Shown: piece by piece, positions 1-5,904 of the stretch | How positions within the stretch are numbered: the first letter of the stretch is position 1 | Layout: every line of letters starts with the position of its first letter | NCBI GenBank assembly: GCA_021782055.1 | Contig: JAJXVP010000153.1 | Coordinates: 1 to 6,776, forward strand | DNA: 6,776 bases | Reading direction: 5' to 3' | Source of the DNA: a bacterium | GTDB lineage: Bacteria > Spirochaetota > Spirochaetia > JABEVK01 | Program-made: the position numbers and the translations under genes | The notes under the pieces: model-generated | What the model saw: the letters and a program-made list of their open reading frames with translations, nothing else | The model's database searches: none | What the model was told of the DNA's origin: nothing

Positions 1-1245
1 CTTAGTAAAGATCACCGAGCTATTGTGCCCGCCAAACCCCAGGGTGTTGGACATGACAGCGCGAATCGTGCCTTTAACGCCGTGGTGCGGCACGTAGTCC
101 AAGTCGCAACCGGCTTCGAGGTCGGGGTTATCCAGGTTGATTGTTGGCGGAAAGTACTGATCCCTCAGGGCCAGAATCGAGATGATCGCTTCGATCGCCC
201 CAGTGGCCCCAATGCAGTGGCCTGTCATCGACTTGGTTGAACTCATCTTGAGCTTGTAAGCATGGTCGCCGAACACGACTTTCACAGCTTTTGTTTCGGT
301 GGGGTCATTGATCTCGGTCGAGGTACCGTGAGCGTTGATGTAGTCGATCTCTTGGGGCTTGAGGCCCGCTTGGTTGAGCGCCATCTGCATCGCACGGATA
401 GCGCCGGTGCCCTCCGGATGGGGACTGGTCAGGTGATAGGCATCACAGGTGATACCATAACCGGCCAGCTCGGCGTAGATTTTGGCTCCCCGAGCCTTGG
501 CATGTTCATATTCTTCGAGGATCAGTACCCCAGCGCCCTCACCCATAACAAAGCCCGACCGGTCCTTGTCAAACGGCCGCGAGCTTTTGGTCGGGTCGTC
601 GTTGAACTTAAACGTGACCGCTTTCAGCACACAAAAGCCACCAATACCCATAAGGGTAATAGCCGCTTCGGTGCCACCCGAGATCATCACATCGGCCACA
701 CCATCGCGAATCCAGCGGGCGGCGTCGCCAATCGCATCGGTTCCTGCCGAACACGCCGTTAAAATCGAATAGCAAGGCCCTTGGGCGCCGGTCAAAATGG
801 CAATATTGCCGGGGCCTTCGTTCGAAATCAGCTTAGGAATCGACATGGGAGGAATCCGATTGGGCCCACCGCCGGCAAAGATCTTCTCGTAGGCGATTTC
901 GAGGGATTGAACCCCACCAATGCCGTTTCCCAGCACCGTACCAATACGTTCGGGCGCAATGTTGTCGCCCACCTTCAAACCTGAATCTTCTAAGGCTTGA
1001 AGAGCCGCATAGGCGGCAAACTGACTAAAGGGGTCCATCTTGCGGGCCTCTTTGCTGTCGAGGTAGCGGGACGGATCAAAATTTTTAACCTCGCCGGCAA
1101 TCTGGCAGGGCATCGTCGACGCATCGATATGGGTGATGCGGCCAATACCGCTTTGGGACGCCTGGATGGCGGCCCAGGTTTCTTCGACACTGTGGCCTAG
1201 GGGATTGACGGTACCAAGACCGGTAACAACAACTCGTCGGGACAT
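1..1245 (-). CDS. fabF: Beta-ketoacyl-[acyl carrier protein] synthase II (FabF), C-terminal end cut by window edge
   Basis: This condensing enzyme of type II fatty-acid synthesis joins malonyl-ACP to a growing acyl-ACP in the cytoplasm. Translation of the minus strand from ATG at 1245 gives 415 uninterrupted codons, beginning MSRRVVVTGLGTVNPLG and reaching GFGGHNSSVIFTK at base 1. FabF proteins are usually about 410-415 residues, so probably only the last few residues and the stop are missing. The thiolase-fold triad is intact: Cys165 in TACSAGTDAIG, His306 in NAHGTSTEIND and His343 in STKSMTGHCIGATGA, with the conserved Lys338 in the same motif. The elbow reads C-S-A-G where E. coli FabF has C-T-S-G. 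The stretch before it (KLISNEGPGNIAI) differs from the common NMAAG form. It is the third gene of the fabD-fabG-fabF operon, 13 bases after fabG. FabB is less likely, because lone copies in this context are FabF. The family call is secure. Confidence 0.95.
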   Translation of the reverse strand, partial: MSRRVVVTGLGTVNPLGHSVEETWAAIQASQSGIGRITHIDASTMPCQIAGEVKNFDPSRYLDSKEARKMDPFSQFAAYAALQALEDSGLKVGDNIAPERIGTVLGNGIGGVQSLEIAYEKIFAGGGPNRIPPMSIPKLISNEGPGNIAILTGAQGPCYSILTACSAGTDAIGDAARWIRDGVADVMISGGTEAAITLMGIGGFCVLKAVTFKFNDDPTKSSRPFDKDRSGFVMGEGAGVLILEEYEHAKARGAKIYAELAGYGITCDAYHLTSPHPEGTGAIRAMQMALNQAGLKPQEIDYINAHGTSTEINDPTETKAVKVVFGDHAYKLKMSSTKSMTGHCIGATGAIEAIISILALRDQYFPPTINLDNPDLEAGCDLDYVPHHGVKGTIRAVMSNTLGFGGHNSSVIFTK

Positions 1246-1251
1246 GGTTGA

Positions 1252-1258
1252 CTCCTCT
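1252..1258 (-). promoter_or_regulatory. Ribosome binding site of fabF
   Basis: AGAGGAG on the minus strand lies 6 bases before the fabF ATG at 1245 and directly after the fabG stop TAG (1261-1259). The strong Shine-Dalgarno fixes the fabF start and shows that no gene lies between fabG and fabF. Confidence 0.85.
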
Positions 1259-1999
1259 CTACATACCCATGCCGCCGTCCACCGACAGCGCCTGACCGGT
1301 GACATACGTTGACAGGTCGGACGCCAAGAACAGGGCGACGCGGGCGATTTCTTCGGCCGAGCCCATACGGGCCATCGGGATGCGGGCAAATAACGCTTTT
1401 TTTTGGTCTTCGGTCAGTTGCTCGGTCATTTCGGTGCCTATAAAGCCGGGGCAAATGGCATTGACGCGCACCCCGCGCGGGGCTAACTCTTGCGCCAGGC
1501 TTTTGGTAAGACCAATCAAACCAGCCTTCGAGGCGGCGTAATTGGTTTGACCAGCATTGCCGTGCAGGCCCACTACCGAACTCATGTTGATGATTGAACC
1601 ACCACGGCGTGAAAGCATCGACATAGACACCGCTTTACAAATGTAAAAGGCACTAGCCAAGTTGACTCGCAGGACTTCGTTCCAAGCGTCGGCGGGCATG
1701 CGGGCAATCAACCCATCACGGGTGATCCCCGCATTGTTGACGACAGCGTCCAATCCGCCGGATTCTTTAAGAATCTCTTTGATGAGGGCGGTGATAGCCG
1801 TTTCGTCGGCGACATCGACCGCATGGTAATGCACCTTGGTTCCCGCTTCGGCGGCAACCGCTTCTAGGCCAGCGAGGTCGCCCGGAGTCCGTGACAACGT
1901 GTAGACCTCGGCGCCGTTTTTAAGAAACGTCTCGACAATGGCTCGGCCGATCCCTTTGGAACCGCCGGTGACCAGGGCTTTTTTTCCGGTTAACAACAT
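1259..1999 (-). CDS. fabG: 3-oxoacyl-[acyl carrier protein] reductase (FabG)
   Basis: This NADPH-dependent reductase turns 3-oxoacyl-ACP into 3-hydroxyacyl-ACP, the first reduction of each elongation cycle, in the cytoplasm. It is a classical short-chain dehydrogenase/reductase of 246 residues counted from ATG at 1999, the usual FabG length. Visible motifs, numbered from that ATG, are the cofactor loop TGGSKGIG (11-18), NNAG (88-91) and the catalytic tetrad Asn113, Ser141, Tyr154 and Lys158 in N-Y-A-A-S-K. Then come NAICPGFIGTEMT and a C-terminal VTGQALSVDGGMGM, typical of FabG. A GTG immediately upstream (2002) is in frame. I prefer the ATG because the AGGGAG site leaves only 2 bases before the GTG but 5 before the ATG. 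It lies between fabD and fabF. Many SDR enzymes look alike, but the operon and the C-terminal motif make FabG the clear choice. An A8 run (1397-1404) lies inside the gene and the frame is intact across it. Confidence 0.96.
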   Translation of the reverse strand: MLLTGKKALVTGGSKGIGRAIVETFLKNGAEVYTLSRTPGDLAGLEAVAAEAGTKVHYHAVDVADETAITALIKEILKESGGLDAVVNNAGITRDGLIARMPADAWNEVLRVNLASAFYICKAVSMSMLSRRGGSIINMSSVVGLHGNAGQTNYAASKAGLIGLTKSLAQELAPRGVRVNAICPGFIGTEMTEQLTEDQKKALFARIPMARMGSAEEIARVALFLASDLSTYVTGQALSVDGGMGM

Positions 2000-2004
2000 C
2001 ACAG

Positions 2005-2010
2005 CTCCCT
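2005..2010 (-). promoter_or_regulatory. Ribosome binding site of fabG
   Basis: AGGGAG on the minus strand sits in the 12-base gap after the fabD stop TAA (2014-2012). Its spacing of 5 bases to ATG at 1999, against 2 bases to GTG at 2002, favours the ATG as the fabG start. Confidence 0.7.
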
Positions 2011-2011
2011 T

Positions 2012-2941
2012 TTACCCGATTTGCGCGATTTGTTCCAGTTTACCCGCCGGCAGACAGACGGCCTCGGGGAACTGAGCTTTCCACAGGCCCGCTAACACCG
2101 TTCCGGGTCCCGCTTCAATCACACGAGTATACCCTGCGGCGGCTAAAGCCGCTTCTTCGGTTGTCCAGCGAACCGGAGATGTCACCTGACGAACTGCCAG
2201 AGTTTTGGCTTCGGCACCGGTCCGTACAACGGCTCCGGTGACATTAGAATACAGCTCCAGCTGAGGGTCGGCAAAACTTAACTTGCTAACGGCCTGTTCT
2301 AAGGACTCGGCCGCTGACTTGAGGAGCGGCGAGTGAAACGGCCCCGATACTTTTAACGTGATAACCCGCTTAGCTCCCGCCGCCTTCAGGACGGCTTCAC
2401 CCGCCTTAAGGGCTTCGGCGGTTCCCGAGATCACGACTTGCACCGGCGAGTTGTAGTTAGCGCCAAAAAGGTTAGGAATGTTTTCTTTGGTCAGCACCGC
2501 GTCCACTTGTTCGGGACTCAAACCCAAAACGGCGGCCATACCCGGCTCCCCGGCACTACGATCCAGGGCCCCAGCGGCTTGAGCCATGAACTCGCCCCGT
2601 TGACGAACCAAGGGAAAGATTTTTTCAAACGGCAAGACCCCAGCCCAAGCCAAAGCGGCGTATTCACCAAGGCTAAAGCCGGCAACACCTTGAGCGGTTA
2701 CGCCCTTCTGGCGCAACACCACGGCGACCGACAGGTTGGCTAAGGTCACAGAAATCTGGGTATTTACGGTCTCTTTCAGCTGTTCTTCGGTTCCATGGGC
2801 TAACAAGCCATGAACATCGACACCCGTCGTTTCATGCGCCAGCGCAAATAAATCGCGCACTTCAGACGAAGCGTCGTACAGATCCAAAACCATCCCGGGA
2901 TACTGGGCACCCTGACCGGGAAACAAAAAGGCTGTCTTCAT
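2012..2941 (-). CDS. fabD: Malonyl-CoA:ACP transacylase (FabD)
   Basis: FabD transfers the malonyl group from malonyl-CoA to acyl carrier protein, supplying the extender unit for FabF. The 309-residue protein has the family's usual length. It shows FPGQGAQYPGM at the N-terminus (GQGAQ 9-13), the nucleophile elbow GFSLGEYAAL with Ser90, Arg115 in LVRQRGE (the carboxylate-binding arginine), NYNSPVQVVISG (162-173), catalytic His203 in SGPFHSPLL and the closing EAGPGTVLAGL. The residue before the active serine is Phe89, where most FabDs have His (GHSxGE). The start is ATG at 2941, behind GAGGTG (2949-2944), a rather close Shine-Dalgarno. It is the first gene of the operon in this window. Upstream lies a divergent receiver-domain gene, so transcription should begin in the 2942-3077 gap. 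fabH is not next to it. The function is firmly supported by the motifs and the neighbours. Confidence 0.95.
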   Translation of the reverse strand: MKTAFLFPGQGAQYPGMVLDLYDASSEVRDLFALAHETTGVDVHGLLAHGTEEQLKETVNTQISVTLANLSVAVVLRQKGVTAQGVAGFSLGEYAALAWAGVLPFEKIFPLVRQRGEFMAQAAGALDRSAGEPGMAAVLGLSPEQVDAVLTKENIPNLFGANYNSPVQVVISGTAEALKAGEAVLKAAGAKRVITLKVSGPFHSPLLKSAAESLEQAVSKLSFADPQLELYSNVTGAVVRTGAEAKTLAVRQVTSPVRWTTEEAALAAAGYTRVIEAGPGTVLAGLWKAQFPEAVCLPAGKLEQIAQIG

Positions 2942-2981
2942 AGCACCTCACAGGTGAAGGGAATGGCCGCAACTTTAGCGT

Positions 2982-3010
2982 TTTAGCCAAAAAATGGGAA
3001 GAGGCGACAA
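2982..3010 (-). promoter_or_regulatory. Weak candidate promoter for the fabDGF operon
   Basis: Reading the minus strand, TTGTCG (3010-3005) is followed after 17 bases by GCTAAA (2987-2982), a 4/6 and a 3/6 match to the sigma-70 boxes. It would start transcription about 30-35 bases before the fabD ATG. The divergent gap must hold a promoter for fabD, but this particular match is weak. Two TTTAGC words on the plus strand (2974-2979 and 2982-2987) overlap or follow the -10 region and could be an operator. I found no convincing promoter for the divergent receiver gene. Confidence 0.25.
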
Positions 3011-3077
3011 AAAACCCTTTACCGGGGACTTGTTTTGAGGCCCCTTCTGCATAAAGCTTGAGAAAGCGGAGGACGGA

Positions 3078-3449
3078 ATGGATACAGACACTCCTCAGGT
3101 GCTAGTGGTCGATGACGACCCCACGGCACGCGATGTGTCAATGAGGATGCTCAAACGCTTAGGCGTTCAAAGTGCGGGAGCCCATGATGGTGAGGCTGCC
3201 CTTCAGCTGGTCAAGGCTATTCCTTTTGCCGCAGTCTTTCTGGACTGGGAGCTGCCTGACAGCCCCGGTAGTGTGGTGGCCCAGCGCCTGCGTGAGCTGA
3301 AACCCGAGCTCCCGATTATCGGGCTGTCCGGCTATTCCCCCGAAGACACTAACTCGTCGATCTTTGACTTATACTTAACCAAGCCGGTCACCACCAACGA
3401 TTTTGCCCGTGCCCTAAAACGCGTTCATGTCCCGTTGAAAACCGATTAG
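3078..3449 (+). CDS. Stand-alone response-regulator receiver (REC) domain protein, CheY-like
   Basis: This is a 123-residue protein made only of a receiver domain, with no DNA-binding or enzymatic output domain. Such proteins accept a phosphoryl group from a histidine kinase and act by protein-protein contact. Key residues are visible: the acidic pocket Asp12-Asp13-Asp14 in VLVVDDDPTARD, the phospho-acceptor Asp56 in AVFLDWELPDSPG, the switch Ser84 in IIGLSGYS, and Lys102 with its following proline in YLTKPV. The D-W-E-L-P-D-S-P-G loop resembles receivers attached to hybrid sensor kinases more than classical CheY. The start is fixed by GGAGG (3068-3072), 5 bases before the ATG. It stands divergent from fabD and converges on the kinase-like gene. 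No histidine kinase is in the window, so its partner is unknown. Its last six codons and stop are repeated in tandem just downstream. The domain call is firm and the pathway is unknown. Confidence 0.9.
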   Translation: MDTDTPQVLVVDDDPTARDVSMRMLKRLGVQSAGAHDGEAALQLVKAIPFAAVFLDWELPDSPGSVVAQRLRELKPELPIIGLSGYSPEDTNSSIFDLYLTKPVTTNDFARALKRVHVPLKTD

Positions 3450-3470
3450 GTCCCACTGAAAGCCGATTAG
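3429..3470 (+). repeat. Tandem 21-bp duplication spanning the receiver gene's stop codon
   Basis: Copy 1 (3429-3449) encodes V-P-L-K-T-D-stop, the end of the receiver protein. Copy 2 (3450-3470) follows without a gap in the same frame and reads V-P-L-K-A-D-stop. The copies match at 18 of 21 positions. Of the three differences two are silent in this frame (CCG/CCA, TTG/CTG) and one gives Thr to Ala. The second TAG overlaps the TAA stop (3469-3467) of the convergent minus-strand gene. Confidence 0.85.
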
Positions 3471-4528
3471 ATTGTCTCTTTTAGTTCCAAGGTCACCTCG
3501 AGGTTAAGCCTCACCAACTCGCCCATCGACCGGCAACCACGAAAGTCATCGTTTTTATGAAAGTGGGCCAACCCCGCCGCCAGCTGGGCCGTTTTTTCGG
3601 GGCTCGAGAACTCGCCGTGTTCCATGACGTCAAGAAGGTCGTTAATACGACCCCAGTCCCCTTTGGCGCGGCGAGCCATCAGCGTGCGTTCCTCGATCTG
3701 GTACTGCCTGATCGTATCCAGCGTAAGAATCTCCCAGACAACATCTACGATGGGTTTATTTTCCTTGTGGAACTGCGGCAAATATACCCGAATGTCCCCC
3801 TCGTAGCTTTGTTGGTCAAAGTCGATGGCCCGAACCCGGTACTGCTCCTCGTCAAAATCCATAGTCACGTCCATGACGTAGTTGTAGGACCGCATATCGC
3901 CCAACAGGCGCACAAAACAGCGCTCATTGAACTTGACGAATTCTTTGGCGATACGGGCCCGGTTAATGCCCGGCCGCTGAAAGTAGTCTTGCAAGAACAC
4001 ATCGCCAGGCAAACCGACGATGTGTTCCTCGACGAGGGTCGAGCCCTGCACCAAAAAGTTGATGTTGTTAGGGCTTAATAGGTGCTCGAGCTCGAGCCCT
4101 GCAACCCGGCTGGCGTCGGCCTTCTTGATATAAAAGTAATCGTGGTTGTCGTTGTATTGGTTGACGACCTTGATGCGGAACGGTTGAGAGTTGGCAAAAT
4201 GGCAAAAATCGATACGTTCGACAAACAAGTGGCGCACCGCACTCATGTCGCCCGCCATCTTGAGCAGGCAGTAAAGGCGCTTGAGGTTGTCTTCAAGCTC
4301 TTCACGCACCGGCGGCGGGTAGATTAACATCTCCCACAGTGAGTCGCCACCTTGGTGATCCTCAAGGGCAACGGCCTCGCTCCACGACAGCAGGTCTTCG
4401 TAGCGCAGACGAAAGTCCTGCTCGCGCTCGTAGTCCTTGAGGTACAAGTGAAATCGTGGCGACACAGAAAAGGCAGGCTTTTTTCGAGAAATACGGACTT
4501 CGCCAGGGTTTTCGGAGCGAGGAGGCAT
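3467..4528 (-). CDS. Uncharacterised protein with a protein-kinase-like (PKL/APH-type) catalytic signature
   Basis: I do not recognise this 353-residue protein as a named family. Its middle carries what looks like a kinase-fold core: F-Y-I-K-K-A-D (132-138) as a possible beta-3 lysine, E146/E148 in GLELEHLL as a possible helix-C glutamate, and VEEHIVGLPGD (166-176) in the hinge position. Then come LLGDMRSYNYVMD with Asp211-x4-Asn216, the same spacing as GDLHPGN in aminoglycoside phosphotransferases, and AIDFD with Asp236 about 25 residues later as the metal-binding aspartate. No glycine-rich loop is obvious. No signal peptide or membrane segment is visible, so it is probably cytoplasmic. The roughly 100-residue ends (rich in charged residues, C-terminal HFHKNDDFRGCRS) are unassigned. 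The only plausible start is the ATG at 4528; the next in-frame Met is residue 67. No Shine-Dalgarno precedes it, and a promoter -10 box lies just 6 bases upstream. It converges on the receiver gene. Its substrate cannot be inferred. The gene is surely real, and the fold assignment is an inference from motifs. Confidence 0.85.
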   Translation of the reverse strand: MPPRSENPGEVRISRKKPAFSVSPRFHLYLKDYEREQDFRLRYEDLLSWSEAVALEDHQGGDSLWEMLIYPPPVREELEDNLKRLYCLLKMAGDMSAVRHLFVERIDFCHFANSQPFRIKVVNQYNDNHDYFYIKKADASRVAGLELEHLLSPNNINFLVQGSTLVEEHIVGLPGDVFLQDYFQRPGINRARIAKEFVKFNERCFVRLLGDMRSYNYVMDVTMDFDEEQYRVRAIDFDQQSYEGDIRVYLPQFHKENKPIVDVVWEILTLDTIRQYQIEERTLMARRAKGDWGRINDLLDVMEHGEFSSPEKTAQLAAGLAHFHKNDDFRGCRSMGELVRLNLEVTLELKETI

Positions 4529-4534
4529 AGTTTC

Positions 4535-4564
4535 ATTCTAGATTGCCGCCGAGTCCCCAATCAA
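4535..4564 (-). promoter_or_regulatory. Promoter of the kinase-like gene, predicted leaderless transcript
   Basis: On the minus strand TTGATT (4564-4559, 4/6 to TTGACA) is separated by 18 bases from TAGAAT (4540-4535, 5/6 to TATAAT). Only GAAACT (4534-4529) lies between the -10 box and the ATG at 4528, so the expected transcription start falls on or beside the A of the ATG. This agrees with the lack of a Shine-Dalgarno. Confidence 0.6.
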
Positions 4565-4590
4565 GCCACCGTTCAACTTTAGGCTTTTGA

Positions 4591-4620
4591 TTGACGCCCC
4601 GCCAAAGAAAAGACTATTTT
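4591..4620 (+). promoter_or_regulatory. Candidate sigma-70-type promoter of lysA
   Basis: TTGACG (4591-4596, 5/6) is followed after 18 bases by TATTTT (4615-4620, 4/6). The start would fall near 4627, leaving a leader of about 11 bases that just includes the GAGGA ribosome binding site (4629-4633). The site lies in the divergent gap shared with the kinase-like gene. There is no room for a long leader or riboswitch between this start and the ATG. Confidence 0.45.
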
Positions 4621-4637
4621 GAGGCTCTGAGGAACCC

Positions 4638-5900
4638 ATGACTGAAAAAAATCTCCCCTTCAGCCGCGACGAGCTGGAAACCCTTGCCCAACAGGTACCG
4701 ACGCCGTTCCACATCTACGACGAGGCCGCTCTTCGCCAAAACGCAAAGTCCTTTGCCCAGGCTTTTTCTTGGGTACCGGGCGGCTTTCGCAACCATTTTG
4801 CGGTCAAAGCCCTACCCAATCCTTATATCCTTAAGCTTCTTCACGAAGAGGGAATGGGCGCTGACTGTAGCTCGATGGCCGAGCTTTTGCTCTGCCAAGC
4901 CGCAGGAATTCCCGGGGATCACATCGTGTTTACCTCGAACGATACCCCTGCCGAAGAGTTCCGCAAAGCCGACGAGCTGGGAGCTTTGATCAACCTGGAC
5001 GACCTTAGCCATGTTCGCTATCTGTACGAAGCTTTGGGAGGCCGCCTACCCGAACGCCTCAGCTTTCGTTATAACCCTGGTCCTCTTAAAGAGGGCAATG
5101 CCATCATCGGCAAACCCGAAGAGGCAAAATACGGTCTGACCCGGCCCCAGCTGTTCGAAGCCTACCAAGAAGCCCAGAAGCTGGGGGCCAAGACCTTCTG
5201 CCTGCACACCATGGTTGCCTCGAACGAGCTCAACCCCGATTACTTTGTCGAAACCGCTCGCTTATTGTTTGAGCTGGCCAGCGAAATCCGCCAGCGCACC
5301 GGCATCAAACTAGCAGAAGTCAACCTCGGTGGTGGCATCGGCATCCCCTACCGCCCCAGCCAGACGGCAGTAGACCTTGCTTATGTGGGAAAAAAAATTC
5401 ACGCCGCCTACCAGGAATTGATCGAAAAGAACGACCTTGCTCCTTTGCGGGTGGTCATGGAATGTGGACGAGTCGTCACCGGGCCCTACGGTTGGCTGGT
5501 GACCCGAGTACTCCACAAAAAAGCGATCTACAAAGATTATGTCGGGCTAGACGCCTGCATGGCCAACCTAATGCGGCCGGGTATGTACGGAGCCTACCAC
5601 CACATTTCGGTTCCCGGCAAAGAAAACGCCCCCCGCAAAGTCTACGACGTCACGGGTTCGCTGTGCGAAAACAACGACAAGTTTGCTATTGACCGCGAAA
5701 TCCCCGACCCGGCGATTGGTGACCTTGTCGTCATCCACGATACAGGGGCCCACGGGCATGCCATGGGTTTCAACTACAACGGCAAACTTCGCAGTGCTGA
5801 GGTGCTTTGGTCAGGCCCTGGCCGCTGGAAGGTAATCCGCCGCGCCGAAACCTACGCCGATTTGTTCGCCACCCTAGACTTTCCTGGGCTAAAGTCTTAA
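4638..5900 (+). CDS. lysA: Diaminopimelate decarboxylase (LysA), variant subfamily
   Basis: This PLP enzyme of fold type III decarboxylates meso-diaminopimelate to L-lysine, the last step of lysine synthesis. The 420-residue length is normal. The N-terminal barrel holds the PLP lysine Lys57 in HFAVKALPNPYIL, followed by GADCSSMAEL (74-83), His190 in CLHTMVASNE, the phosphate-binding NLGGGIGIPY (229-238) and MECGRVVTGPYG (274-285). The C-terminal beta domain holds VGLDACMANLMRPGMYGAYHH (302-322), the active-site pair Cys343-Glu344 in GSLCENNDKFA and Tyr380 in MGFNYNGKLRSAEVL. Classical LysA has GxHxHIGS around the histidine, and here it is LHTMVASNE. That points to a divergent LysA-like subgroup. 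Carboxynorspermidine or another amino-acid decarboxylase of the same fold is a less likely alternative. ATG at 4638 follows GAGGA by 4 bases. rsmI follows 4 bases after the stop, so the two are co-transcribed. Confidence 0.9.
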   Translation: MTEKNLPFSRDELETLAQQVPTPFHIYDEAALRQNAKSFAQAFSWVPGGFRNHFAVKALPNPYILKLLHEEGMGADCSSMAELLLCQAAGIPGDHIVFTSNDTPAEEFRKADELGALINLDDLSHVRYLYEALGGRLPERLSFRYNPGPLKEGNAIIGKPEEAKYGLTRPQLFEAYQEAQKLGAKTFCLHTMVASNELNPDYFVETARLLFELASEIRQRTGIKLAEVNLGGGIGIPYRPSQTAVDLAYVGKKIHAAYQELIEKNDLAPLRVVMECGRVVTGPYGWLVTRVLHKKAIYKDYVGLDACMANLMRPGMYGAYHHISVPGKENAPRKVYDVTGSLCENNDKFAIDREIPDPAIGDLVVIHDTGAHGHAMGFNYNGKLRSAEVLWSGPGRWKVIRRAETYADLFATLDFPGLKS

Positions 5901-5904
5901 GCGC

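Noticed and set aside
262..762. Long plus-strand open frame of 166 codons
   Set aside because: It lies wholly antisense to fabF, whose catalytic motifs are intact; the translation shows no domain and no good ribosome binding site.
1397..1404. A8 run in fabG (T8 on the plus strand), with similar runs in lysA (5390-5397), as phase-variation or slippage sites
   Set aside because: Both genes are in frame through the runs, lysine codons explain them, and housekeeping genes are unlikely targets of phase variation.
3024..3044. GGGG/CCCC inverted repeat before the receiver gene as a regulatory hairpin
   Set aside because: Four pairs around a 13-base loop are not stable enough to call.
3450..3466. 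Bidirectional terminator between the convergent genes
   Set aside because: The gap is only 17 bases, consists of the repeat copy and has no stem-loop with a T run.
3557..4078. Plus-strand open frame of 173 codons
   Set aside because: It is antisense to the kinase-like gene. The minus-strand frame covers the full length, has a promoter and carries the ordered motif set, so this one is a shadow.
4324..4560. Minus-strand open frame beginning upstream of the kinase-like start
   Set aside because: It is out of frame with the 353-residue gene and overlaps it. Its start lies upstream of the predicted transcription start and it has no ribosome binding site.
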